A DNA stretch of 36,264 nucleotides from Oerskovia merdavium (GTDB taxonomy: Bacteria > Actinomycetota > Actinomycetes > Actinomycetales > Cellulomonadaceae), in the NCBI RefSeq assembly GCF_014836755.1, contig NZ_JACSQF010000003.1:72832-109095 (forward strand), given 5' to 3'. The position numbers and the translations under genes are program-made. The notes under the pieces were generated by a model. The model did no database searches. It worked only from the letters and a program-made list of their open reading frames with translations, and was not told the DNA's origin. This document shows, in pieces, positions 24,938 to 32,109 of the stretch. The first letter of the stretch is position 1, and the number at the start of each line of letters is the position of its first letter.

Positions 24938-26325
24938 TGAGCGCCACCACCACGCACCCGCAGCCCGCCGAGGGCACGGCCGCCCAGGACTCGCCCGTGC
25001 TCCCCACGAGCACCCTGCTGCGCCTCGCGACCGCCGGATCCGTCGACGACGGGAAGTCGACGCTCGTCGGCCGCCTGCTGTTCGACTCCAAGTCCGTGCT
25101 CGCGGACCAGCTCGACGCCGTCGAGCGCGTCTCGCGCGACCGCGGTCTCGCGACGGCCGACCTCGCGCTGCTGACCGACGGCCTGCGCGCCGAGCGCGAG
25201 CAGGGCATCACGATCGACGTCGCCTACCGCTACTTCGCGACCGCCAGGCGCTCGTTCATCCTGGCCGACTGCCCCGGGCACGTGCAGTACACGCGCAACA
25301 CCGTCACGGGGGCCTCGACCGCCGACGTCGTCGTGCTGCTCATCGACGCCCGCAAGGGCCTGCTCGAGCAGACGCGCCGCCACCTCGCGGTCGCGAGCCT
25401 CCTGCGCGTCCCGCACGTGATCGTGGCCGTCAACAAGATCGACCTCGTCGACTACAGCCAGGAGCGCTACGAGGAGCTCGCCGACCAGATCCGCGAGGCC
25501 GCGGCCTCGCTCGGCGTCCCCCACATCCTCACGCTGCCCGTCTCGGCGCTCGAGGGCGTCAACGTCGTCGACCGCTCGGACGGCCCGGGCGGCAAGACCC
25601 CCTGGTACGACGGACCGAGCCTGCTCGACCTGCTCGAGGAGCTCCCCGCGGCAGAGACCCCGGACACCGAGGCGTTCCGCTTCCCCGTCCAGGTGGTCCT
25701 GCGTCCCCAGGGCGCCGCGCTCGAGGAGCGCTTCCGCGACTACCGCGGGTACGCCGGGCAGATCGCCTCGGGCGTCGTCCGCGTGGGCGACGAGATCGTG
25801 GTCCTGCCCAGCGGGAGGAGGAGCACGGTCGAGGGCATCGACACGGCCGACGGCACTCTCGCCGAGGCCTTCGCCCCCCAGTCCGTCACGATCCGCCTCA
25901 CGGACGAGATCGACATCGCCCGCGGCGACCTCATCGCCGCCGCGGTCGACGCACCCCAGGTCACGCAGGACGTCGAGGGCACCGTCGCGTGGCTCAGCGA
26001 CAAGACGCTGCGCCCCGGCACCCGCGTCCTGCTCAAGCACACGACCCGCACCGTGCAGGCCGTGGTGCGCGACGTCGTCGGGCGCCTGGACCTCGACACG
26101 GCCGAGCTCGAGCCCGCGGAAGCGCTCGAGCTCAACGACATCGGGCGCGTCACGCTGCGCCTCGCCTCCCCCGTCGCGGCCGAGGAGTACATCACCTCGC
26201 GTCGCACCGGTGCTTTCCTCCTGATCGACGGTCAGGACGGCGGCACCCTTGCAGCAGGAATGGTCGGAGACGCTCTGGCGGCCGTGCGATGTCCTTCGCA
26301 GCGCCCCGTGCAGTACGCGATCTGA
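24937..26325 (+). CDS. cysN: Sulfate adenylyltransferase, subunit 1 (GTPase)
   Basis: An elongation-factor-like GTPase whose hydrolysis drives APS formation by CysD. The 462-residue product shows the P-loop GSVDDGKST (residues 34-42), the switch II motif DCPGH (111-115) and the base-specificity motif NKID (166-169). Domain 2 and 3 barrels follow, including QVVLRPQGAALEERFRDYRGYAGQI in two parts. There is no CysC (APS kinase) fusion at the C-terminus, consistent with the direct APS reductase route. The GTG at 24937 shares one base with the cysD stop and has AGGAGG upstream. The last 14 bases before the stop form one arm of a long inverted repeat that closes over the following gap. Confidence 0.96.
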   Translation: MSATTTHPQPAEGTAAQDSPVLPTSTLLRLATAGSVDDGKSTLVGRLLFDSKSVLADQLDAVERVSRDRGLATADLALLTDGLRAEREQGITIDVAYRYFATARRSFILADCPGHVQYTRNTVTGASTADVVVLLIDARKGLLEQTRRHLAVASLLRVPHVIVAVNKIDLVDYSQERYEELADQIREAAASLGVPHILTLPVSALEGVNVVDRSDGPGGKTPWYDGPSLLDLLEELPAAETPDTEAFRFPVQVVLRPQGAALEERFRDYRGYAGQIASGVVRVGDEIVVLPSGRRSTVEGIDTADGTLAEAFAPQSVTIRLTDEIDIARGDLIAAAVDAPQVTQDVEGTVAWLSDKTLRPGTRVLLKHTTRTVQAVVRDVVGRLDLDTAELEPAEALELNDIGRVTLRLASPVAAEEYITSRRTGAFLLIDGQDGGTLAAGMVGDALAAVRCPSQRPVQYAI

Positions 26326-26388
26326 GGTCACCCGACCACCGCAGGTAGGGGCCCGGACCACCGGGCCCTCGGATCGCGTACTGCATGG
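26306..26388 (+). terminator. Nested hairpin spanning the cysN stop codon
   Basis: Outer arms 26309-26322 and 26372-26385 are a perfect 14-bp inverted repeat, extended to 17 bp with one G-U pair (26306-26388). Inside is an 8-bp GC hairpin, GGGCCCGG and CCGGGCCC (26349-26356, 26361-26368). It separates the cysIHDN part of the operon from the transporter part, and may partly terminate transcription or protect the upstream mRNA. Confidence 0.7.
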
Positions 26389-26454
26389 ATCGGCGCTGCC
26401 GGGACTCGACACGTCCACCGCCAGGCACCCTCCGACCATCCAGAAGGATCTTCC

Positions 26455-27585
26455 ATGAACACCTCGTCCCGCCCGACCCGCGCCTCCCGGGCCGCCACGC
26501 CACGACACCGCTTCGCCCGGACCCGGTCCGCGGTCGCAGCGCTCGCCGTCGCGCCGCTGCTCCTGCTCGCCGCCTGCTCCACGGGCACGTCCGACGCCGC
26601 CGACGCCCCCGCCGCGTCGTCCGGCCCGGCCGACGAGCTGCGCCTCGGCTACTTCGCGAACGTCACGCACGCCCCCGCGCTCGTCGGGGTCGCGGGCGGC
26701 CAGTTCGAGGAGGCCCTGGGCGACACCAAGCTGACGACCCAGGTCTTCAACGCCGGTCCCGCCGCGATCGAAGCCCTCAACGCGGGCGCCATCGACGCCA
26801 CGTTCATCGGCCCCAACCCCGCGATCAACAACTTCGTGAAGTCGAACGGTGAGGCCGTGCGCATCATCGCGGGCTCGACGTCGGGCGGTGCGCAGCTCGT
26901 CGTGCGCGAGGGGATCGACACGGCCGCCGACCTCGAGGGCACCAAGATCGCCTCGCCCCAGCTCGGCGGGACCCAGGACGTCGCGCTGCGCGCCTGGCTC
27001 ACCGAGAACGGCCTGGAGAACGACATCCAGGGCGGCGGGGACGTCGCGGTCACCCCGACCGAGAACGCCCAGACCCTCACGCTGTTCCAGAACGGCGAGC
27101 TCGACGGCGGCTGGCTGCCCGAGCCCTGGGCCTCGCGCCTCGTGCTCGACGCCGGAGCGCACGTCCTGGTCGACGAGAAGGACCTGTGGGACGACGGCCA
27201 GTTCCTCACCACGCACCTGATCGTCCGCACCGACTTCCTCGAGGAGCACCCGGAGACGGTCGAGGCGCTCCTGCGCGGCGAGGTCGCGGCGATCGACTGG
27301 CTCGACGCCAACCCCGACGAGGCCAAGACGCTCGTCAACGGCGAGATCGAGAAGATCGCCGGCAAGCCGCTGTCGGACGCGGTCCTGGACCGCGCCTTCA
27401 CCAACATCACCTTCACCACGGACCCGCTCGCGGGCACGCTCAACACCCTGCTCGAGGACGGCGTGACCGCCGGGACCACCACCGAGGCGGACCTGAACGG
27501 CATCTACGACCTGAGCCTCCTCAACAAGGTGCTGACGGAGGCCGGTCAGCCGACCGTCTCCGCCGCCGGTCTCGGCAAGGAGTAG
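26455..27585 (+). CDS. SsuA/TauA-type substrate-binding lipoprotein
   Basis: The extracytoplasmic binding protein of an ABC importer, 376 residues. It has a lipoprotein signal: a basic N-terminus, hydrophobic AVAALAVAPLLLLAAC and a lipobox LLAAC with Cys41 as the lipidated residue. The mature part is of the NitT/TauT (SsuA-like) class: LRLGYFANVTHAPALVGVAGG, then GPAAIEALNAGAIDATFIGP, and VVREGIDTAADLEGTKIASPQLGGTQD in two stretches. Sulfonates, taurine and related sulfur compounds are typical ligands, and the cys context supports a sulfur source; nitrate-like or vitamin ligands in the same superfamily cannot be excluded. The start ATG follows AGAAGGATCTTCC. It is separated from cysN by a nested hairpin. 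Confidence 0.9.
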   Translation: MNTSSRPTRASRAATPRHRFARTRSAVAALAVAPLLLLAACSTGTSDAADAPAASSGPADELRLGYFANVTHAPALVGVAGGQFEEALGDTKLTTQVFNAGPAAIEALNAGAIDATFIGPNPAINNFVKSNGEAVRIIAGSTSGGAQLVVREGIDTAADLEGTKIASPQLGGTQDVALRAWLTENGLENDIQGGGDVAVTPTENAQTLTLFQNGELDGGWLPEPWASRLVLDAGAHVLVDEKDLWDDGQFLTTHLIVRTDFLEEHPETVEALLRGEVAAIDWLDANPDEAKTLVNGEIEKIAGKPLSDAVLDRAFTNITFTTDPLAGTLNTLLEDGVTAGTTTEADLNGIYDLSLLNKVLTEAGQPTVSAAGLGKE

Positions 27586-27589
27586 CACC

Positions 27590-28405
27590 ATGACCACCAC
27601 GTCCCCCGCCCGCACGGGCTCCCCTGCCGGCATCACCCTCGACGAGGGTGCCGGCCCCACGACCGGCGTCCGCCTGCGCGGCGTGTCCAAGCGGTTCTCC
27701 CCGACGGGCGCCCCGGTGCTCGAGGGGATCGACCTGGACATCGCGCAGGGCGAGTTCGTCTGCCTGCTCGGAGCCTCCGGCTGCGGCAAGTCGACGCTGC
27801 TCAACATCGTCGCGGGTCTGGAGCGCCCGACCACGGGGGACGTGGAGGTCGCCGGGGGCGGCGCGGCCCTGATGTTCCAGGAGTCCGCGCTGTTCCCCTG
27901 GCTCACCGCGAGCCGCAACATCGAGCTCGCGCTGAAGTTCCGCGGCGTGCCGCGCGCCGAGCGGCGTGAACGTGCCGCCGAGCTCCTCTCGCTCGTGCGG
28001 CTCGACGGATCGGGCGACAAGCGCGTCCACGAGCTCTCGGGCGGCATGCGCCAGCGCGTCGCGCTCGCTCGCTCGCTCGCCCAGGAGCGGGACGTCCTGC
28101 TCATGGACGAGCCGTTCGCCGCGCTCGACGCCATCACGCGCGACCTGCTCCACGACGAGCTCGAGCGCGTCTGGGAGCAGACCGGGCGCACCATCGTCTT
28201 CATCACGCACAACGTCCGCGAGGCCGTGCGGCTCGGGCAGCGCGTGCTGCTCATGTCCTCGCGCCCCGGACGCATCGTGCGCGAGTGGGACGTCGACGTG
28301 TACGGCGCGAACGAGCAACGCAGCATCGAGGCCGCCGCCGCGTCGCGCCTCGCGACCGAGATCACCAACGACCTCCGTGAGGAGATCCGCCGTCATGCCG
28401 TCTGA
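27590..28405 (+). CDS. SsuB-type ABC transporter ATPase
   Basis: The cytoplasmic ATPase of the importer, 271 residues. Walker A is GASGCGKST (residues 61-69), the Q-loop is FQESALFPW (Gln97), the ABC signature LSGGM is at 149-153, Walker B is VLLMDEP (169-175) followed by the D-loop ALDA, and the switch His is in FITHN. The short N-terminal extension (about 25 residues) is low complexity. The motifs MFQESALFPWLTASRNIELAL and VREAVRLGQRVLLMSSRPG are typical of NitT/TauT/SsuB ATPases. The ATG lies four bases after the binding-protein stop, with AAGGAG upstream. Confidence 0.92.
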   Translation: MTTTSPARTGSPAGITLDEGAGPTTGVRLRGVSKRFSPTGAPVLEGIDLDIAQGEFVCLLGASGCGKSTLLNIVAGLERPTTGDVEVAGGGAALMFQESALFPWLTASRNIELALKFRGVPRAERRERAAELLSLVRLDGSGDKRVHELSGGMRQRVALARSLAQERDVLLMDEPFAALDAITRDLLHDELERVWEQTGRTIVFITHNVREAVRLGQRVLLMSSRPGRIVREWDVDVYGANEQRSIEAAAASRLATEITNDLREEIRRHAV

Positions 28406-29441
28406 GACCCTGACCCCGCGGGACGAGGCCCGTCCCGGTTCCGGCCCGGCCGAGAGTCCCACCACCCGGCCCGCCGACGAGGTGAGCACACCCCGCGAGG
28501 TGAGCGCCGTCGTCGGGCACGCCAAGGACGTGGGCGACATCGAGGCGGGCCTCGACGCCCTCCAGACGAGCGTCGCGCCCAGCGCGAGCCGGTGGTCCAA
28601 GGTCTTCCAGGCCGTGTACCCGCCCGTGCTCGCGATCGCGATCCTGCTCGCGGTCTGGCAGGTGCTGGTGTGGCTCGAGGTCCAGCCCATCTACAACCTG
28701 CCCGGCCCCACGCAGGTCTGGGAGGCCGTGACCCGGGCCGCCGCGAGCGGCACGCTCTGGCAGGCGCTCGGCACGAGCCTCTCGCGCGGTGTCCTGGGCT
28801 TCCTCGCAGCCGTCGCGATCGGTACCCCGCTGGGCATCCTGGTGGCACGCGTGCGCTGGGTGCGGGTGTCGTTCGGGCCCATCATCACGGGCCTGCAGGT
28901 GCTGCCGTCGGTCGCCTGGGTGCCCGCGGGCATCATCTGGTTCGGGCTGTCGGACGCCACGGTGTACTTCGTGATCCTCATGGGCGCGGTCCCGTCGATC
29001 ATCAACGGGATCGTGTCCGGCGTGGACCAGGTGCCGCCGCTGTACCGGCGCGTGGGCCAGGTCCTGGGCGCGGGCCGCTTCCAGATGATCAAGGACGTGA
29101 TCCTGCCCGCAGCGTTCCCCGGCTACCTCGCGGGCCTCAAGCAGGGCTGGGCGTTCTCGTGGCGCTCGCTCATGGCCGCGGAGATCATCGCGGTCGGCGG
29201 CGGGATCGGGTTCGGGCTGGGGGCCTTCCTCCAGCAGGGCCGCGAGCTGTCCGACATGGCGCTCGTCTTCACCGCGATCCTGCTGATCCTCGTGGTCGGC
29301 ATGGTCATCGAGCTGCTCTTCTTCGCTCCGGTCGAGAAGACCATGCTGCGTCGCCGCGGCCTGGCTCCCGAGACGTCCACGAGCAAGGGCCCGGGGTGGC
29401 TGCGCCGGCGTGAGCTGGCTTCGGCCGCTCTCGGGCGATGA
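28395..29441 (+). CDS. SsuC-type ABC transporter permease
   Basis: The membrane subunit of the importer, 348 residues. A polar N-terminal region of about 70 residues precedes six hydrophobic helices, from PPVLAIAILLAVWQVLVWL to LVFTAILLILVVGMVIELLF. The EAA-type cytoplasmic loop that contacts the ATPase is GAGRFQMIKDVILPAAFPGY, and the family segment WRSLMAAEIIAVGGGIGFGL follows. The start ATG at 28395 overlaps the end of the ATPase gene by 11 bases. The N-terminal extension is longer than in E. coli SsuC (about 260 residues in all), so a later start remains possible, but no better one with a Shine-Dalgarno was seen. Confidence 0.9.
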   Translation: MPSETLTPRDEARPGSGPAESPTTRPADEVSTPREVSAVVGHAKDVGDIEAGLDALQTSVAPSASRWSKVFQAVYPPVLAIAILLAVWQVLVWLEVQPIYNLPGPTQVWEAVTRAAASGTLWQALGTSLSRGVLGFLAAVAIGTPLGILVARVRWVRVSFGPIITGLQVLPSVAWVPAGIIWFGLSDATVYFVILMGAVPSIINGIVSGVDQVPPLYRRVGQVLGAGRFQMIKDVILPAAFPGYLAGLKQGWAFSWRSLMAAEIIAVGGGIGFGLGAFLQQGRELSDMALVFTAILLILVVGMVIELLFFAPVEKTMLRRRGLAPETSTSKGPGWLRRRELASAALGR

Positions 29442-29448
29442 TGGGCGC

Positions 29449-30831
29449 ATGAACTCTGAGCTCTACCCCCTCGGTCTGCGGATCGCAGGCCGTCCGGTCG
29501 TCGTCGTGGGCGGGGGGCCGGTGGCCGCGCGCCGCACGCGGTCCCTCGTGGGCGCGGGCGCGCAGGTGCGTGTCGTGGCCCCCGAGGTCTGCGAGGACCT
29601 GGCGGCGCTGGTCGCCCTCCCCGCGCCCGACGGCGCGACTCACCTGCCCGACGGCGCGACTCACCTGCCCGACGGCGCGGGGCCCCTCGCCGGGTCCGGC
29701 ACGCCCCGGCCCGTGGTCACGTGGGACGCGCGCGCGTTCCGCCCGGGCGACCTCGAGGGTGCGTGGCTCGTGCACACCGCGACCGGTTCGACCGAGGTCG
29801 ACGCCCAGGTCGCTGCCGAGGCCGAGGCGCTGCGCATCTTCTGCGTGAACGCGGGCGACGCCGAGGCCGGGACCGCCTGGGTGCCCGCGGTCGCGCGGGT
29901 CACGGTCGGCGGCACTGCGGTCGGCGGCACTGCGGCGACCGCTTCGTCGTCCGCGACCGTCGCGTCGGATGCCCGCGCCACGGAGATCACCGTCGCCGTC
30001 AACGCGGGGCGCGACCCGCGACGGGCCCAGCGGATCCGCGACGCGATCGACGCCCTGCTCGCGACCGGTGAGCTCCCCCTGCGTCAGGTCCGCCCGGGCA
30101 CGGGCGGCGTCGGGATGGTCGCGCTCGTGGGTGGTGGCCCCGGCGACACCGGGCTCATCACGGCGCGCGGGCGGCGGCTGCTCGCCCAGGCCGACGTCGT
30201 GGTCACCGACCGCCTGGGGCCGCGTTCGCTGCTCGACGACCTGGACGACGACGTCGTGATCGTCGACGTCGGCAAGACCCCGGGCTTCCACCCGGTCCCG
30301 CAGGAGGAGATCAACGCGCTGCTTGTCGAGCACGCGCTCGCCGGCCGAAGAGTTGTACGACTCAAGGGCGGCGACCCGTACGTATTCGGCCGCGGAGGTG
30401 AGGAGCTCATCGCGTGCGAGGAGCACGGCATCCCGGTCGAGGTCGTGCCTGGCGTGACGAGCGCGGTCTCGGTACCTGCGGCGGTGGGGATCCCGGTCAC
30501 GCACCGTGGCTGGTCGCGCGGCTTCACGGTGCTGACCGGGCACGAGGACATCGGCAAGGTCCCGGCCGCGGCCGACCACACCGTGATCCTTCTCATGGGT
30601 GTCTCGCGGCTGCGCGACTCGGCCGCGGCCCTCGTGGCCTTCGGGCGGTCACCGCGGACGCCGGTCGCCGTGGTCGAGGACGGCTACGGCCCGCGCCAGC
30701 GCTCGACCGTCGGCACGCTCGAGACCATCGCGGACGTGGCCACCGCGGCCGGGGTCCGTGCGCCGGCCGTGACCGTGGTCGGGGACGTGGTGCGCGTCAG
30801 CCCTGCCTGGCGGGCTGCCGGGCTGGACTGA
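29449..30831 (+). CDS. cysG: Siroheme synthase: precorrin-2 dehydrogenase and uroporphyrinogen-III C-methyltransferase
   Basis: Makes siroheme precursors for CysI. The 460-residue protein has an N-terminal NAD-binding dehydrogenase (VVVVGGGPVAARRTRSLV, glycine loop at 21-27) and a C-terminal SUMT domain from about residue 223 (VALVGGGPGDTGLITARGRR, then RLKGGDPYVFGRGGEE at 304-319, and VPGVTSAVSVPAAVGIPVTHRG in two parts). The dehydrogenase domain carries two in-frame insertions: a 7-residue repeat PDGATHL (about residues 60-78) encoded by a 21-bp tandem array, and VGGTA twice (residues 153-162). Placement as the last gene of the cys operon, seven bases after the permease, fits its role. Whether the chelatase activity is retained is unclear. 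Start ATG 29449. Confidence 0.93.
   Translation: MNSELYPLGLRIAGRPVVVVGGGPVAARRTRSLVGAGAQVRVVAPEVCEDLAALVALPAPDGATHLPDGATHLPDGAGPLAGSGTPRPVVTWDARAFRPGDLEGAWLVHTATGSTEVDAQVAAEAEALRIFCVNAGDAEAGTAWVPAVARVTVGGTAVGGTAATASSSATVASDARATEITVAVNAGRDPRRAQRIRDAIDALLATGELPLRQVRPGTGGVGMVALVGGGPGDTGLITARGRRLLAQADVVVTDRLGPRSLLDDLDDDVVIVDVGKTPGFHPVPQEEINALLVEHALAGRRVVRLKGGDPYVFGRGGEELIACEEHGIPVEVVPGVTSAVSVPAAVGIPVTHRGWSRGFTVLTGHEDIGKVPAAADHTVILLMGVSRLRDSAAALVAFGRSPRTPVAVVEDGYGPRQRSTVGTLETIADVATAAGVRAPAVTVVGDVVRVSPAWRAAGLD
29625..29679 (+). repeat. 21-bp tandem repeat inside cysG
   Basis: Two exact 21-base units (29625-29645, 29646-29666) and a 13-base partial third (29667-29679). Each begins GCCCGACGGCGC, the core of the icd and pcrA terminators, and keeps frame, adding PDGATHL per unit. 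Confidence 0.9.
29904..29933 (+). repeat. 15-bp tandem duplication inside cysG
   Basis: GGTCGGCGGCACTGC occurs twice in direct succession (29904-29918, 29919-29933), adding VGGTA in frame. Confidence 0.85.
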
Positions 30832-30889
30832 CTCCCGCCGGTCGGCCGGGACCAGCTCAAGCAGGCAGAGCAGCCCGACGACGCGAGAA

Positions 30890-30935
30890 ACCCCGAGGGG
30901 CCCGTCATCCACAGGATGACGGGCCCCCTCGGGGT
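30890..30935. terminator. Bidirectional terminator between cysG and fdxA
   Basis: A 21-bp stem with one bulged base (30890-30910 with 30914-30935) and a 3-base loop, between the convergent cysG and ferredoxin genes. It is the strongest hairpin in this part of the window. The 30832-30889 stretch holds nothing else. Confidence 0.9.
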
Positions 30936-30952
30936 ATCGGAGAAGGCTGCGC

Positions 30953-31270
30953 TCAGGCCTGCGGGGCCAGGGCAGCGATCATCGGGTCGTCCTTCTCGAT
31001 CATGCCCATCTTCGCCGCACCACCCGGCGACCCCAGGTCATCGAAGAACTCCACGTTCGCCCGGTAGTAGTCGCTCCACTCCGAGGGCACGTCGTCCTCG
31101 TAGTAGATCGCCTCCACCGGACACACCGGCTCGCACGCACCACAGTCCACGCACTCGTCAGGATGGATGTACAACGACCGCTTGCCCTCGTAGATGCAGT
31201 CCACCGGACACTCCTCGATGCACGCCTTGTCCTTCACGTCCACACAAGGCTGAGCAATCACGTACGTCAC
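30953..31270 (-). CDS. fdxA: 7Fe ferredoxin
   Basis: A small electron carrier with one [3Fe-4S] and one [4Fe-4S] cluster, 105 residues. By alignment with Azotobacter FdI, Cys9, Cys17 and Cys50 would hold the 3Fe cluster and Cys21, Cys40, Cys43 and Cys46 the 4Fe cluster. Residue 12 is Val where FdI has Cys11. The core reads CVDVKDKACIEECPVDCIYEG and ECVDCGACEPVCPVEAIYYE. The GTG at 31270 gives the standard MTYVIAQPCVDVKD start. In actinobacteria FdxA feeds electrons to various oxidoreductases; here it faces the sulfite-reductase operon and could be the donor for CysI, though that is inference. It is convergent with cysG. Confidence 0.93.
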   Translation of the reverse strand: MTYVIAQPCVDVKDKACIEECPVDCIYEGKRSLYIHPDECVDCGACEPVCPVEAIYYEDDVPSEWSDYYRANVEFFDDLGSPGGAAKMGMIEKDDPMIAALAPQA

Positions 31271-31416
31271 GTCGGAGGTCCTTTTCGTCGGGCCGGAGGG
31301 CTTCACCCGGCTGCCTCCAGGCTATCGCCCCACCCGGCTGCGGCGAACCGCTTCTCACCTGCTAATACGGCCAGATCTCGCGGTTCGTCAGGTGTCCCCG
31401 GAGCGGACCGACGGGC

Positions 31417-32109
31417 TCAGAGGAGGCGCCGGGCCGCGGCCCACCGCGTGAGCTCGTGGCGCGAGGAGAGCTGGAGCTTGCGCAGCACCGACGACACGTG
31501 GGTCTCGACCGTCTTGACCGAGATGAAGAGCTCCGAGGCGACCTCGCGGTAGGCGTAGCCGCGCGCGATGAGCCGCATGACCTCCTGCTCGCGGGCCGAG
31601 AGCCGGTCGAGCTCGTCGTCGGCGACCGCGACGTCGGCCTGCCCGGTGCCGAACGCGTCGAGCACGAACCCCGCGAGCCGCGGCGAGAAGACCGCGTCGC
31701 CGCTCGCGACCTGGACGACCGCGCCCGCCAGGTCCGGACCCGAGATCGCCTTGGTCACGTAGCCGCGGGCTCCCGCCCGGATGACCGCCACGACGTCCTC
31801 GGCCGCGTCGGACACGGACAGGGCGAGGAACCGCGTGGAGCCCAGGAGGTCGGAGCAGCGGGTGATGACCTCGGCCCCGCCTCCGCCGTTGCCGCCCGGG
31901 AGGTGCACGTCGAGCAGGACGACCGGTGGCCGCAGGGCGCGGATGGCCTCGACGGCGCCGTCGACGCTGTCGGCCTCGCCCACGATGTCCACGCGCCCGT
32001 CGAGGCTCGCACGGACCCCCGCGCGGAACATGTGGTGGTCGTCGACGAGCACGACCGGGACGGGCGCGCCCGGGAGCGTGGCCGGTTCGGGGTTCGGGAT
32101 GGTGGTCAC
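31417..32109 (-). CDS. LuxR/NarL-type response regulator
   Basis: A 230-residue two-component response regulator, cytoplasmic. The receiver domain shows acidic residues Asp23-Asp24 (VVLVDDHHMFRAG), phosphorylation site Asp67 (VVLLDVHLPGG), Ser98 (LALSVSD) in the Thr/Ser position and Lys120 (GYVTKAI). The LuxR-type helix-turn-helix occupies about 165-228 (LSAREQEVMRLIARG, then KTVETHVSSVLRKLQL). The start is GTG 32109, overlapping the kinase stop by four bases, so kinase and regulator are translated together. It probably acts on the divergent promoter at 33621-33776, where phased TCAGGG boxes lie, and may thereby autoregulate the pair. Confidence 0.92.
   Translation of the reverse strand: MTTIPNPEPATLPGAPVPVVLVDDHHMFRAGVRASLDGRVDIVGEADSVDGAVEAIRALRPPVVLLDVHLPGGNGGGGAEVITRCSDLLGSTRFLALSVSDAAEDVVAVIRAGARGYVTKAISGPDLAGAVVQVASGDAVFSPRLAGFVLDAFGTGQADVAVADDELDRLSAREQEVMRLIARGYAYREVASELFISVKTVETHVSSVLRKLQLSSRHELTRWAAARRLL

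Noticed and set aside
24937-26325. A missing cysC as a pathway gap
   Set aside because: The neighbouring reductase has both cluster-binding Cys pairs of an APS reductase, so PAPS is not needed and no kinase is expected.
24934-28368. A 1144-codon open frame on the minus strand across cysN to ssuB
   Set aside because: No domain is visible and composition is that of an antisense shadow. The plus-strand genes here are unmistakable.
29625-29679. Possible CRISPR-like repeats in cysG
   Set aside because: The units are directly adjacent with no spacers and remain in frame, so they are a coding tandem repeat.
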